Source of the DNA: Scatophagus argus
Taxonomy: Eukaryota > Chordata > Actinopteri > Scatophagidae
DNA: 64,000 nucleotides
Direction: 5' to 3'
NCBI RefSeq assembly: GCF_020382885.2
Contig: NC_058506.1
Location: 15,788,318-15,852,317 of the forward strand
In this document: positions 46,901-59,100 of the stretch, in pieces
Layout: each line of letters opens with the position of its first letter
Numbering within the stretch: position 1 is the stretch's first letter
Translations under genes and position numbers: made by a program
The notes under the pieces: generated by a model
Databases searched by the model: none
What the model was told of the DNA's origin: nothing
The model's input: the letters and a program-made list of their open reading frames with translations, nothing else

Positions 46901-49336
46901 ACATGCAACACGCCTGTGATTTTGCTGGCGGCTTGCAAATTCAGTCTTTCGTTTAAGGAATCTCATAAAGCTCTTTTCAGGCATCAGCAAATGTGTCTTT
47001 GTTGTTTTTTCGTCAACATACACAGATATTAGTGTTTTGCACTGAAGATGCAGATAGCTGACAATGTAAAGTTTTGGGTGGGAATGAACCTTTACTTAGT
47101 ATTTAGGTTTATGGTTAGCAGTTATGTAAACCAATGTGAGTTATTCCAACTGTTAGATTAGACCTTTAGAACTACTGACTGAAGTATGCAAAGTTAAAAT
47201 GTTCTTTCAGGATTAGCAGACCATTTATCAAAACTGAGGTCAGACAAGGAACTATTATCAGGAAAAAATACTTACTGATATTTTAGTCAATGTTATTCTG
47301 ACGCATTGGAAAACTAAATGCAAATTTAGCATACTGTCTAATCAGGCTCTTTGATTTTATTATTTGCATTAGATTTGCATGATTTTATATTTCCTTGATG
47401 GCCACAGTGACTATTAAAAGGGAAGTACAGACACACTCCAAGCAGGACTGAAAGGAGTTTATAATAATAATGGGCACAATGGGTCAAGTCAAGTAAATGC
47501 ACAATCTCTACCAGGACCAATTCATTACTGGGGGGGCTGGGCTGGTTTGAGGGTTTGTAAACAGCAACTTATAATATGATGCAAGCATGATGGTTTAATG
47601 TGTGCTTTTGTACTGCTGTGTTTAAAAGGCAAGACCAGGACCTGAACTCACAAAGCATTTCAAAGTCAAGCCAGCCCTCTTTGAAATGCTCTGATGACTA
47701 GTCTAGTTAAAAAAGAAATAAATAACAAGAAAAAGCATTCATGTTTTGCCTGTCCATCTGCTGAATTCTAACTTACCATGTGAATGAAGTCGACTGGTGT
47801 TGCAGTGTACAAGTCCCAGTGCAGCTTGTCTAGAATGATCCTTTCCATGCGAAGAATCTCCGCTGTTGAAAAGTTGCATCCGCTCCGCACAACCAGGTCT
47901 TTAACAGAGCCGATTACCTGTTTAACACACACCAACAAAGGGAAGCAAATAAATGTATTGTTTTGAAGAAGCACTGATGTGAGTGTCTTCATTTTTTGTT
48001 GTTATTTCGGTTGTCTGACATCACTGATAAAGATCTTACCTCATCTTCCTCATTGATTTTGGCAGCCAAGACCAATGAGGTAAAAGCGATGCATTTCAGG
48101 TATTTTGGTTGGGCCTAAAAAAAAAAAAAGGAAACATTTCATTTCAGTTCTTAAGAAGTAGAACACCAGACATCAGATACATTTTCAGTGCTTTAATGTG
48201 TGTACTTTTAGATCACACTGGCTCACAATAATCCTGTTTGTTCTGCAGCAGAAGATAAACCAGTAGGTCATACCTATCAGTGCTTAAAGGAAAATGTATG
48301 AGAATCTGTTCAAGAGGCTTTAATTTGTGCAGCAGCTGGTCCAAGTCAAACAAAAACATAATTACATAGAGTCAGTTTTACAAAGAAATGGACTGAAGTG
48401 GAAAGATGATTCATGATTCACTGTGCAGCCCTGTTCACAATACAGTCTGATATCAAACACAGGCTGCTTTCATTGAATACACACGTGGACCATTTAGCTT
48501 CGGGGTCAACAGACCAAAGCAGAAAATGAGATATTATTTATTACTGTACCATGCAGCCATTTGTGCAGTTTTTAGCGATGGGAGATTTAATTCTAATCAT
48601 ATCTTGTTGCAGTCTACCTTGACAGTAGACAGCAGTCGGTTGAGGATGCAGACGCCCAGTGCAAAAGTCTCTGGAGAGAACTGGAACAGTCTGCTCATCT
48701 CTCCGAGCCAAAGGATCATTTCTTGGTGTTGGGATGAAGAGATGTCCGCACCCTGAGAGGTCAAAGAAGACAACCATGGGTTAATAGATGAAATATTAGT
48801 CGTTGGGTATTTTTAAAAAAGGCAAATACATAACCGTGGTGTGATAAGTCCAATAGGCCTTTATCTCTGCAGGATAAGCGTGAGTATTACAGAACGTACC
48901 TACTACCGTTAATCCCTTCACTCACTGGCTTCCTTCTCCTACTTTAAATATTCAGTGCCGTATCCCAAAGAGAGACAACGCAAGAGCCAAACGAGGGCTG
49001 ATATCATTTCCATAAACAAATGAGACCACAGCCCATTTCTTTATCACACAAGCTCAACTGTTAGTGTGACAAATCCTGCTCAGCGTCGGTATACCTACAG
49101 CTGAAAATGCCTGTGTAAAGTATTAACATTAAAACGCTACACGTACCACCTTTAAATAACCTGGAAATGCAAAATGACCACCTGACCACACAGTAAACAC
49201 ACAATGCGTGCACTTGTCTCACCTGGATGAATCCATTCTTGTAGACAGGTACCTTCCAGAGGCGAGCCTCCCTCAGCAGGGCGGCCTCCAGAAGGACGAC
49301 CAGCCGACGGCCCTCCACGGCTCCTGGGTTCTTCAT
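42742..49336 (-). CDS. ccni2: Cyclin I2 (ccni2), complete six-exon CDS
   Basis: It is a cyclin I family protein of 362 residues. Exons in transcript order: 49336-49223, 48752-48618, 48114-48040, 47917-47777, 44115-43816 and 43065-42742. Every intron is GT-AG and every boundary is phase 0. The cyclin box lies in exons 2-4 (about residues 45-150): [20 protein letters not shown], then [18 protein letters not shown], then [20 protein letters not shown] and [13 protein letters not shown]. The C-terminal [14 protein letters not shown] and SPCPPLHP motifs are typical of cyclin I. Exon 5 ([20 protein letters not shown]) resembles CCNI2 more than CCNI as I remember them, and the neighbours agree. Cyclin I proteins have been linked to CDK5 activation in postmitotic cells. 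Exon 5 completely contains the antisense septin8 long-tail exon. Confidence 0.92.
43816..44115 (-). CDS. ccni2: ccni2 coding exon 5 (overlaps septin8 antisense)
   Basis: Acceptor CTCTGGTCCAG precedes TTCCACGCC at 44115. The donor GTAAGAG follows CAA at 43816. Exactly 100 codons, phase 0. It encodes [15 protein letters not shown], a Gly/Pro/Ala-rich stretch of about 22 residues (44067-44002) that I do not recall from human CCNI2, then [40 protein letters not shown] and [16 protein letters not shown]. Positions 43834-43999 are also the septin8 long-tail exon on the other strand. Confidence 0.93.
43834..43999 (+). CDS. septin8: septin8 long-tail terminal exon, nested antisense inside ccni2 exon 5
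   Basis: Acceptor CTTTCTTCATCAG ends at 43833. Joined to AA from exon 9, it reads Lys420 and then 54 residues to a TGA at 43997-43999. The tail contains [40 protein letters not shown] and LF. From memory, the long human SEPT8 isoform tail is also 54 residues after KDKDKKN and contains VMMTKASVEPLNCSSWW, AIQCCSCLV and a final EGFL, so position-by-position similarity is high. The CCxC cluster fits S-palmitoylation, reported for the mammalian long isoform. The exon lies wholly inside ccni2 coding exon 5, so one 165-bp stretch encodes two proteins. Confidence 0.88.
45565..45588. repeat. Near-perfect palindrome, 11-bp arms, 2-nt centre
   Basis: AAGTCCAAATG (45565-45575), TG, CATTTGGACTT (45578-45588). 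The arms are exact inverse complements. Confidence 0.9.
46069..46500. repeat. MITE-like repeat bounded by GGGCAATA...TATTGCCC, containing another repeat
   Basis: 'cctgggcaataatttaatat' near 46066 and 'ataatattgcccaaccct' ending at 46500 form imperfect terminal inverted repeats about 430 bp apart. Inside, 'cctgagggggacattaatgtg' (given in part) and 'aaatttcatggcattccatg' are the antisense of the family seen at 32440-32720 and 59280-59510. Confidence 0.5.
47777..47917 (-). CDS. ccni2: ccni2 coding exon 4 (cyclin box)
   Basis: Acceptor GTGTGTTAAACAG and donor GTAAGT. 47 codons, phase 0. It encodes [40 protein letters not shown] and PVDFIHM. The [16 protein letters not shown] stretch is nearly invariant in cyclin I proteins. 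Confidence 0.95.
48040..48114 (-). CDS. ccni2: ccni2 coding exon 3 (cyclin box)
   Basis: The acceptor TTTTTTTTAG lies in a long T run on the minus strand, and the donor is GTAAGA. 25 codons: [19 protein letters not shown] and INEEDE. It contains the conserved LAAK and EEDE of the cyclin box. Confidence 0.93.
48618..48752 (-). CDS. ccni2: ccni2 coding exon 2 (cyclin box start)
   Basis: Acceptor TGACCTCTCAG and donor GTAGAC. 45 codons: [40 protein letters not shown] and LSTVK. PETFALxxxILNRLLxxVK is the first cyclin-box helix pair. Confidence 0.94.
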
Positions 49337-49379
49337 CTCCAGCACAGCACAGGCCAGGCTGCACCCAGGGCACACACAC
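49223..49379 (-). CDS. ccni2: ccni2 coding exon 1 (start codon at 49336) with 43 nt of 5' UTR
   Basis: It opens [20 protein letters not shown], then [18 protein letters not shown], matching the cyclin I start (MKFPGPLENQRLSFLLEKAI). Donor GTGAGA. Just upstream, the minus strand has a pyrimidine-rich acceptor (CCCGTCCTCCGTCAG) ending at 49380, so the exon begins at 49379. The frame stays open upstream of the ATG but no in-frame ATG precedes the in-frame stop near 50130, which supports 49336 as the start. Confidence 0.88.
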
Positions 49380-50061
49380 CTGACGGAGGACGGGGCAGGA
49401 GACAGATAAGGTCACAATGGAAACGGACTCGCCTACATCGAACAAAACTTCCTGAGGGTCCACTGAATTCACTCAGTGACCAAACAGTAACGACCATCTG
49501 TTAATTCAGACGTTTGATTCACATCTCACCTTCATTTTAACATGAAATACTTGATAAAGATGCATGATAACACTGGATCATTTCTTTAGAGGTAGATACA
49601 AGTAAAAGCTGAGACAATAAAAACGGTTTGATAAACAGAAAAGTTTAAATTTAGCACACCAGCAACCTCAAACCAGCAACTCAAAAAGCTTTCTGAAACA
49701 TTTGTTTATCTTGTCATTTTTGGGCGCCAGTTATTATAATGTGGTGTGGAGTTGATGAGACCAGCTGAAAGAGCCAAGTATGGCAGGAAACTGAGCCGAA
49801 CAGTCCGACAAACATCGCTATTTTTTCACACTTTGCAGGCAAGCAGCGCAGGATTGAGAAGCAACAATTAAATGCAAAAATGTTTAAATAATCATTTTTG
49901 CACACACACACAGACACAGATACACACAGACAGATACACAGGACCCAGGCGGGATAATGCTCTGCAGCTGCTGCAGCCTCTTGCACAGTTGCTGCTGCAG
50001 TCAAGAACATTTGTCTTCCTCTTTTTTTTGTTTTCTTTTTCCCTTGCTCAAGCAGCCTTAC

Positions 50062-50400
50062 CTCTTCGATCTGAAAAGCAGAATATCTCCTCGACGGCAG
50101 GTGCATTTATACGTTTTTTCCCCCCCTCTAATTAGTCCATATTCACCGAAAGCAGCAAACAAACAACCAACAATCGGATGCTGTTAGAGAACGCAATCTC
50201 GGAAAGAAACGAGTTTTGGAGTGAACGTAAGGAAAGCAGCCGCATTATATAAAAAGGGCAAATAAAACAAAAGGCAAAAAAGCGCGAATTAATCGAAATA
50301 ACTGTGACGGTGGCACAAACAAGCGCAAAAAAAGAAGAGGCAGGAAGCAAACGGGGAAGGATTGAGGGCAGACTGTGTTTTGAACGCCGCAGACTCCGCC
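50062..50400 (-). other. ccni2: Probable 5' non-coding exon of ccni2
   Basis: On the minus strand, ATCGAAGAG followed by GTAAGG is a good donor ending the exon at 50062, compatible with the acceptor at 49380. The left (upstream) limit is a guess placed just downstream of the CRE/GC box. A minus-strand ATG at 50106 would open an upstream ORF out of frame with ccni2. Confidence 0.45.
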
Positions 50401-50415
50401 CCCTCCGTGACGTCA
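50397..50415 (-). promoter_or_regulatory. ccni2: GC box and full CRE palindrome (TGACGTCA), candidate ccni2 promoter
   Basis: CCGCCCCCTCC (50397-50407) adjoins TGACGTCA (50408-50415), the perfect CREB/ATF site. The surrounding 50340-50460 is the most GC-rich patch of the right-hand region. It lies immediately upstream of the proposed 5' exon. Confidence 0.5.
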
Positions 50416-53340
50416 CTCCGCCTGATAAACTGAAATGTGTTAGTGGGTCAGACATACGGGACCCCGCACACAAAATGGTCGGGCTCTCGCTGGAAATGGA
50501 AGGTTTTTGCTGTGAGTTCCAGTCATACGTTTGTTCTTGTTTCCCCCCTTCGTGTGAATTCATCCTGGCGGGGGCCAGACTGCAGCATGTCCGGCTCTTT
50601 CTCTGCCACAAGCTCATTATTTCTCTCTCAGTTTGAATCTGGCTCACTCACTCACTATTGCGAAGTTGTCAGATCTTAAAATTGATAATTTCTGAGGTCT
50701 ATTTCCATGCTTGTTTGACACCTTTTGACTTTAATGTATGATGAGCAGTTTTAAAAACCTTCTTTTTTTTGCTTCCACAGCTGTAAAGCTCGTATCAGCC
50801 ATGGTACATCCCACCAAATGTCCCTCTTAGGGCAGCTACAGTCCTCTACAGATTAAAGCACCAGGTCCAGAGCACTGATGATGTGACCCCTGGTTCACTG
50901 AAGTGTCTCATGGGATCCCTTTGCAAGTCAAAACGTCTCCCATGAAGAAGCCTTTAAGCTTTGAGGAAAAGAGCTGATGAAGTGTTTAAATTTAGATTAG
51001 CATTAGCATTGCTAGCACAGTTAAACTTGTATGAGGCTGAGCTAAGGCAAGGCTGGATCAGTAACAGCACATATTGACAAATTTCTCTCAGAGACTCCTG
51101 GAGCACCAGGTTTACTTTGGTCTAAATTTGTCAAAAATTACTGTTTTGTTTACTGTACTGAGTGCAATATAATGATAAGGGCCTTAGTGCAGGTCCTTGA
51201 GATCCCGTCTTAAAGATGAGGCCCGTGTCAGATTTTGATACCTTTTATTAATTTGGTTGATATAATGCTAACATCCTGTTACACATTGCTAAATAAGACT
51301 GTGTTTAATCAAATGATTACAAACTGATTGACATTCAGGAAATTTGGGGCCAGGTAGCAGCTCTGTCACACTACAGGATTAATTGTTTTGTTTCTGGACA
51401 CAATGCACAGAGTCTTGGAGAAAACTGGAATGGTGGGTGGAGGATTTAGGGTTTAGTCAGGCAGGCAGTCAACTTCCTCAACTTCAAAATAACAACACAA
51501 ATGCCAGGGCTGAGATTGCAACACTGCAGAATGTTGCAATCCTTACCCAGTATTTCTCATTGTATTTATTATTCAGTAGCTTATTTTCCCTTTTGCTCCC
51601 CAAAACCTCGGTTATTGGAATTAAAGGACAAAAACATACTGATAATTGTGACCTTTTACTAAATGGTAGTTTTACCCAGTTTTATTCAGTTATTTCTGGT
51701 TTCCAAGTCACACTATACAGGACTTTTTAAAGCAAGTAATGACTAAATGCTGGAAACTCATGTTTAAAGGGGACGGAGAGTAATGAGTGCAGGTTAACAT
51801 AAATGGAATAACCATATTCCATATTTGATCATAGCCACTTGACCACTTTCTTTAGTGACTGAAATAATTGGACATTTTTCTTGCATTAGCATATCTGAGA
51901 ATCTGACATGATTCACCAAATATGGATTTTTTTCTCAATTTTTTTTTCTTTTGTTTTTTTACAGGCACCCGATGGGATCCTACATGAACATAATATTTGA
52001 AGAGTTTTGAGTGTTTCAGGTGAGGCATTTCTGTGTTTTTCTGAGCCAGGTTTGAAAAGGGTGGGGCTCAAATGTAAAAATATGACAACCCAAAATTAGG
52101 TTGTTTGCTCACATTGCAGGGTCAGTCAGACTTGCAGCCACACAGTCCTGATGAAGCAGATTTGTCTGTAGCTTTTCTGCAGAATAGAAAAATTTTAAGT
52201 GGTAAATAATAGCTAAGAATGTTTTTTCAAGGACTTTAACCTGCTCAGTTGATGGAGTATTAAAGCTATGTTGAACATTTATGGATGCCGATTAAAGCTG
52301 TCTAAATTGTAATAAATCCAATCAAAATAATCCTTGTTACCTGAGCCATCCAGATTTATAAAATGTTAAATTTGAGCATATGATTTATGAAGAGCAAAGG
52401 AGAAAAGGCCATGTGTGTTTAAGGGCTAACCTCAGAGTTGTTTCTTTCTTTTTAAATGCTGGAAATGTACTCTCAGCCTGCAGTGTGTAGCCTGTAAAGT
52501 ATTGAATGGTGGTACAATAACCTCTTAAGCAGTTATTAATGTTAAATCTTCGCTCTAATTAGCTATTGTACTCGTTATTGTTGAAATATGAATCTATTAC
52601 TGATGTCCTTTACATGCCTTTGCGCTGTGCCACAAACCTGCCATTGTTTTTCTAGTTTCTCCATTAGTCAGTATAAAGTGGCTTCATGCTGACAGCTTGG
52701 TGTAAAGAATACAGACTGTGCAACAGTGTACAGATGTTTAATTTTTTTTGACTGAAAATCAAGCAGCGCACAAAAACAACAGAAGGAGAAAACATGTTTG
52801 TGCTTCACAGTTTATGTTCTCTCAGTAAACGTCAGAAATAGACTCTCAGAAACGCCGGACCTGCACTTTCTATATATACAGCCAAATACCTTAATCTAAC
52901 AACACTCAACAGACATCAGCTGCAGGCAGAAAACTGTTTGCTTTCCACTCAGCTCCCACAGCTGACTGACAAAAAACAAAGTTGGCCAGTGTGTCTGAGC
53001 TGAGGTCACAGCTGGAATGCTGATAAGGAAAGACGGCCACATCGAGCCGCATGTTGCATGTTGACAGGGGGTGCTGAGCAGTGGGACTGCAGTGGCTGTG
53101 CTGCATCAAGCCAGGTTCTGTTTGAGCTCAGGTTTATCTTGTTTGTTCTGTTGGAGTGCTTGAGATCAGAATGGTGAGGGTTATTGTTATGTCATAATTT
53201 CGAACTCCACACTCAGTTCTGTCCTTGTCTTTGTCTTACTGTCTCTCCTCTTTCGTCTCCACTCCCTGCAGCACTGAGCTGTGTCGTGCAGAATGTCATG
53301 CTTGCTAAAGGCTTCTGCTGATCGAACATTTGCACAGTAA

Positions 53341-53342
<2 letters not shown>

Positions 53343-53371
<29 letters not shown>
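53343..53371. repeat. TG microsatellite
   Basis: About 14 uninterrupted TG units. Confidence 0.95.
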
Positions 53372-55589
53372 CTACATTCCATAACTCTCTGGTCACCAGT
53401 GGGGATATGACTGGATGGAAAACTGTTTATATTCATGGTTTTGAAGGTTTAGCTGCTCCCAGTTGGTACACAGTAGCAACATAAGCATCTCTGTCACTCA
53501 CTTCAGGTTGTTTTTTAGGGTGTTTTTGTATAATTGGAGGGTAGGAGCGTGGCACTAACACTACTATGTCCCATAGGGGCCAGGCTGGAAATGAGTACAA
53601 TCATAGCATTATACAGTGCTTAGAGAAAAAAACAAAAAAACAAAAAACACCAGCCAATACGTTGTATTTTTGGTGTGGCCATTTTTTTCAGATAAACAAG
53701 CTTCTTTTTTCTTTTAAAGGCACAAACATGTTAAAGCACTGAAGATTACTTGTCAGCTAAAGGATGAAACAAATTGTTCCAGCTCCCATATCCTGCTTTG
53801 CCTCAATCTTTAAAACACGCAATGCCATTTTTGATGAAATGCTCAATGATTTCAGCTAAGGACTGTCATGTTTAGCACATGTAACTAACAAGTCTAAACA
53901 GTGAATTTACACTTGAGGTGAATTTGTTGAGGACTGTTTTCAGTGGAGAATTGGTCCATTATTGGGTGTTTCACTCACAGCAGGATGTTAAATGTGGGAT
54001 CAACTCAGAGAACAAACTACATTACACACATTACATATGTTTCAGGTTAAAGAAACAACATGTCTCTGCAGCACAAACAAACAGGTCATATCACAGTTCG
54101 CTACAAAGGCAATACTTGTGAGCAGATCAATTCATTGCTACTTTTGCCACCAGACTCAGGCCTGCTTTATCCTTTAATGACCAATACACTCTGCACAACA
54201 TTACTCAAAAGAATAGCTTTCATGATTGACAATATTTGATTGTTATGTAATATGATAAATTCTAAGAACTCAATTTGCTGATGAAGACATAGCTGAAAGT
54301 GAATAAAAAAACATTCTACCTGGAGCTTGAGTTCAGCTTTATTTTGGTCAAATAATAACTTTGTTAGGTTAAGTTTGTTAACCTTGCTGACATTTATCAA
54401 GGAAAAATACGAAACACCTGCTTGACACAGCTTAATATTGCTTGCATTTCCCTCTGTCTTGTTATTGTACAATTAAATATTTTAAAGGCTTTTCAGACAG
54501 GAAGGAAGACTTTTTCAGACTTTTTAGTTTTTATCATTTTGGCCCCATGTGATAGACTGTTTTATTTCCAAAATTATTTTATTTTTGACAGACTATATGA
54601 TTGATTAACTCTATGTTTAATGTAAATTACATTAGAGTTAGGGTTTAAAAAACATTAATCAATTGTGAAAATATATTGGTTACAGTCATTATGATGGTAT
54701 TTATGTTGCACCTGAAAAACAGCACCTATTTTCCAAAGACAAATAACATGCTGCATAAATATTTCCTTTTTGTATGAAATGGTAATGAGAATGAAAAAAA
54801 AAATGTAGACATGCACAGTTTAAAAGATGAAACATTAAGCATGAATTACCCATAAAGGAATACATATATAGTCACATATAGTGCTAAAGTATATTCACAA
54901 GGGAGCCAAGCCGGACTGCTTGTACAAGAGATGAAAACACTCACAGAGTCTCGGGGGTACACTGGCTTCAACTCCTTGGATCCTAAGAATGAAACAGAAA
55001 AGGGAGACTCTACATGTTTAGCTTGATATCTGAGTGATAGTTTGAGCACAGTCTGCTCTGATCAGTTTAACAAGAATTTACAATGCGTCTGCAGACCCCC
55101 CTGTGTCTCCCCTCTACCCCGTACCGAAAGAATGCTCAGCACCACACCGTAAATCAATGTCAACTCTGAATCAACTCTGTCCTGTCAGGAAAGCTTTGCT
55201 CACTTGGCTGAGCACATTATGTTCCTAGAGTCACATCTGATCTCTGACTTTGATCACTGCCTGTTGGGCCAAAATGAAATGGTTTTTCTTTTCTTTTTAT
55301 CTTTTGAGGCCCCTCTTGATCATTGGCGCCTCAGCACTGGCTTAGTTAAACTTACGTACATGCATGCCTATGGTCCATAGAAGGCTGTTCATTTTTTCAG
55401 GGACTCACTGTTTGAACATAATGTTCCAGCTACTCATGGTACAGATCCCTATAGATAACAAAGAGAACTTTGTGATTATGTTCTTAGATCACAACCTACA
55501 GCAATTTTCTCCTGTCATCGTACATGTTCTTTAATGTCAGAGTTAGCACCACATTTTTTTAAATGTTGTATTTTTAGCATGGTGATAGT

Positions 55590-55945
55590 ATGGCTCAGTG
55601 TCGGTCTGCTGGACGGTCCACCACTGTGGTGCAGACTGAAATGTCTAGAAAACCGATTGGATGCGTTGCCATGTAATTTGTACACATATTCAAGGTCTCC
55701 AGAAGATGAAGCTTACTGACTAGTGTCACCATAGAAACATTTTTGCTCTTGTATAGTGTTCAGTGTTAAGTCCTAATCAGCAAATGTTTCAGCATACTAA
55801 CAATGTAACCCGAGATAATGAACATGATGAACATTATACATGCTAAACATGAGAGAGTTAGCATGCTTACTTTAGCATATAGCTTGAAGCACCGCTGTGT
55901 CTTTGAATATAGCCTTACAAACCTACCAACATGGCTGTAGATGTA
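55590..55945 (+). repeat. Perciform dispersed repeat, long copy ('caccgctgtgtc...catggctgtag')
   Basis: The words 'gattggatgcgttgccatgt', 'gaacatgatgaacattatac', 'atgctaaacatgagagagtt', 'agcttgaagcaccgctgtgt' and 'accaacatggctgtagatgt' occur in the order typical of a very abundant perciform repeat. This is the best single indicator in the window that the host is a percomorph fish. Confidence 0.65.
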
Positions 55946-56027
55946 GAATAACGACGAATACGTCTTCCGGTAATGCGGTTTCTCTCTTTCACTTGCTTTT
56001 TCAAAAATGAGTATGTCATCTAACAAA

Positions 56028-56120
56028 ATCAGGTTGCAACTAATGATTATATTCACAATTTATTTTTAGACTAATCAGTAAATTATTTAATTCATAAAAT
56101 GTCAGAAGGGCCTAGTGTGG
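56028..56120 (+). repeat. Partial copy of the 'GGGCTGCAACT' repeat
   Basis: 'ggttgcaactaatgattata', 'agactaatcagtaaattatt' and 'cataaaatgtcagaa' match the 5' part of the family seen at 39854-40075. Confidence 0.6.
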
Positions 56121-59100
56121 ATTTTCAAATTTGCTCATTTTTTCAGACCCGTCCAAAATACAAACATATTGAACTTACAATGATGTAAAATTGACTCTGG
56201 CGAACCGCAACCAACACTGCAGAAATATCCTTACAGGTACTGATATTATGCATTGCTCATAAATGCACCTGGTGAGCACTTAGATGATTATGTCACAATG
56301 TAGCTCGAAAATGTTTATTACTTTAATATCGTTTTTTAGTAATTTAGTAGCATGCTGGTCTTCACAAATGGCATCATGAAAGAAACAATCAAATGCTAAA
56401 TGAAGCTACACAGCTGTTAAATGAAATCTCGTCAAATCTTTCAAGGAGAGAGTGTGAGCACATGATGTTTTTGACCACAGTGCTACTCTGCAGAAGCTTT
56501 TAGTTTTAAATATTTAGCCTTCCTGCTCAGCTGTATGCATCTGTTGTACAAATACAATAAAACCATTTAAGCAGATTAGCAGATGGTTCCTGGCCAAAAA
56601 CCTGCCTGTGTATTCTGCACTTATTCAACAACCCCTCACAGTGCAGAGACTGGAGGAGCAACTGGAAATTGGCCATCAGAATGCTACTGGAATCATTAGA
56701 GGCTGATAGTTTTATTTCCTGCCAGTAGACAAGATCATCAACCTAATATCTATAAAGATTGTTGGACTCATCAGCCACCACTGGGGGGAGACAGAGGCCA
56801 GACAATAGATGTCTAGACAGGTGCTGACTGTTCAACAGCTTCCCTTCATCCCAGTTATGATTTGGACTTCTTCATCGTCCCTGTGATATGAAGATGAAAT
56901 GCTGAACTTCACACCCATTTGCTCATTAAAAAAAAAAAAAATCTCTTCTCTCTTTCTTCTTCTGTTCCTCCTTTGAAGCACCCTACTGTGGTTGGCTCTC
57001 AGATGTCAGATTTCACCCCTGCCTGCCTTGAAAAGCTTTCGTTGAGAATTTCCAGAGGGGGAGACTTCACAAGTTCACATCATTCAGGTTAGAGAAGAAA
57101 GAAAGTGGTGAAGAGATGGGAGCAGGATGTGCAGCCCGTAGCTGGACCATCATCATCAAAGTGGGTCTGAATAGTACAAAAACACAGCGTTCCTTTCTCT
57201 CTGCCTTCATGTCATTATTAAAGGTTGTAGGCTGAACACCGAGATAATAACATTGAGGCTGGCTCAATCAATTTCATGGTTTGTTTAATGGAAAAGTGGC
57301 AGGTTGTCCGATTAAATTGTGGAGTCAGTGTGTCTGATGTGGCATAATGGATGGAGATAAACAGTGGAAGGTTAAATCACTGAGCCACATGTCTTATTAA
57401 ATCCTGAGCAACAGGGATCTGAAACACATTTAAATCCCTCCATAAGACAGGCAAGTCATCAGTGAGAACTCTCCTTCTTCTTTGTTTTGTTCATTTGATT
57501 GCCTTTCACAAGAAAAGTAAATGAAAGCAAGTTGGAGAGCAGCAACAGCTTTTCTAAATGCAATAATACAAAATTTCAAATCAGAAGTGTCTTGATCGAT
57601 GTAGTTTCATGTTGTGGGTAACCAAACATTTGTACTCTTTGATATATAAATCACTAAATGCCTTAAATAAGTGGCTCGCAGTTTCATGTTATACTACCAA
57701 TTGTATGCAGTGTGGGCTCTGTGCATGATGATGCATATATTTTCCAGTCTATTACTCTTATTCCTTTTTATCAGAGCTCACTTTCTCCTTTTCACGGAGC
57801 TGAGAAAGTGTCACATTTTCCTTTCTGGGGGGAAAACGTTGAACAGGTGACTCTTCCTTGAATATGCTGTAACAGGGAGCAGTTTTGATCTGGTGTCGTC
57901 CTGGTCAGGCACCAGGCAGGAGGAGCATCAAGCATGATGCTGTGGTAATTTCTTTAGTCAACAGGGGGCAGTGTGGTCACACAGGAGCTGGGCTGCTGTC
58001 ACTACCCTCTGCACAAAAGCGCTCGAGTACAAAGAGGGGAAAATATTATATAATAAAATCATTGTGGACGCAGAGCAGCAGTCGCCGAGGAATTTCTGGA
58101 AACTCAATATCTTTCAGTGTCAGAGCCAGAGTTTCTGTCTCTGATTCTTGTGTCATCGTTTGCTTTTCAAGCTCATATTAAAACTAGCTCAATACTGCAA
58201 AAACCTTTTTTTTTTTTATTATAGTATGGATATTGAGTTCAGTTTCCTGGCTGTCTCTCTCTTGGTATTTGATTCTATAACTGGAGTACAGACCTTGGAG
58301 TCCAACCTTTGTGACCCTGTCCAAGTGCCCCAAACATACGTCCTCCTTGCTGAATGGTTTAAGAGCAAAGGGTCAATGATTTATTCAGTAAAAGCCATTT
58401 ATATATAGTTCAGTTTAATGTCTAATCACAAATGTCCACCACCACCACCACATGCACTCGTCTTTATAATTCCAGTGTAAAACTATGTTTCAACTCTATT
58501 TCTGATTGGCTGATTGCCTTTTGCAAGACACCTCTTAACTCTGAAATTAAATTCTAATCACCAGTCTCATGCAAGTGCTTAAAATGGAATAAGCAAATTT
58601 CCATTTAAATCAGTTCTCTGTTGTATAGCACCTTGGGTGAAGAATTAAATTTAGGCATAATCAGTATTGAGTGTGGGTTTACTTCAGGCATTAAACAAAT
58701 TAAGATTTATGACATCAGATTGCTTGGCTGAAACCACCCGCTGTATAATAAGCATTATTGCACAGCTAATTGTCCACCATTGTACATATCATTATGTTAG
58801 TCATACCTACGAGGGGATTCTTTACTGTTATCCTGAGTTCACTGAAGATTAAGGAGGAAATTCCATTCATTATGGGAATTATTAGCACTTTTGTAATCCA
58901 CAATGAACAATGAAATCATGTGGACCAAAATGACCCGTTAATGTATGAAATCTGCATTGTTGTTGTTGCTGCATATTGTGCTTTCCCTTTGTGAAAGCAG
59001 CAGTACCTCCTTGCTGACATACCAGAGTGCCTTCTGATCTAATTTCACCATGGTGAAGGAGGAGTTGCAGCTGGTGATTTTTCATGCCACACCACATACC

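Larger units (their letters stand above)
44116..47776 (-). other. ccni2: ccni2 intron 4
   Basis: 3.7 kb. On the + strand it would hold the 3' UTR of the long septin8 transcript just after 43999; its end is not determinable, and the first AATAAA on that strand is near 45467. It contains a perfect palindrome (45565-45588) and repeats at about 46070-46500. Confidence 0.8.

Noticed and set aside
50246..50257. TATATAAAAAGG as a TATA box
   Set aside because: It is in + orientation inside the proposed minus-strand 5' exon of ccni2, and no + strand gene follows it.
50304..50636. 110-residue + strand open frame near the ccni2 promoter
   Set aside because: It has no family resemblance and overlaps the proposed ccni2 promoter and 5' exon in a GC-richer patch where chance frames are common.
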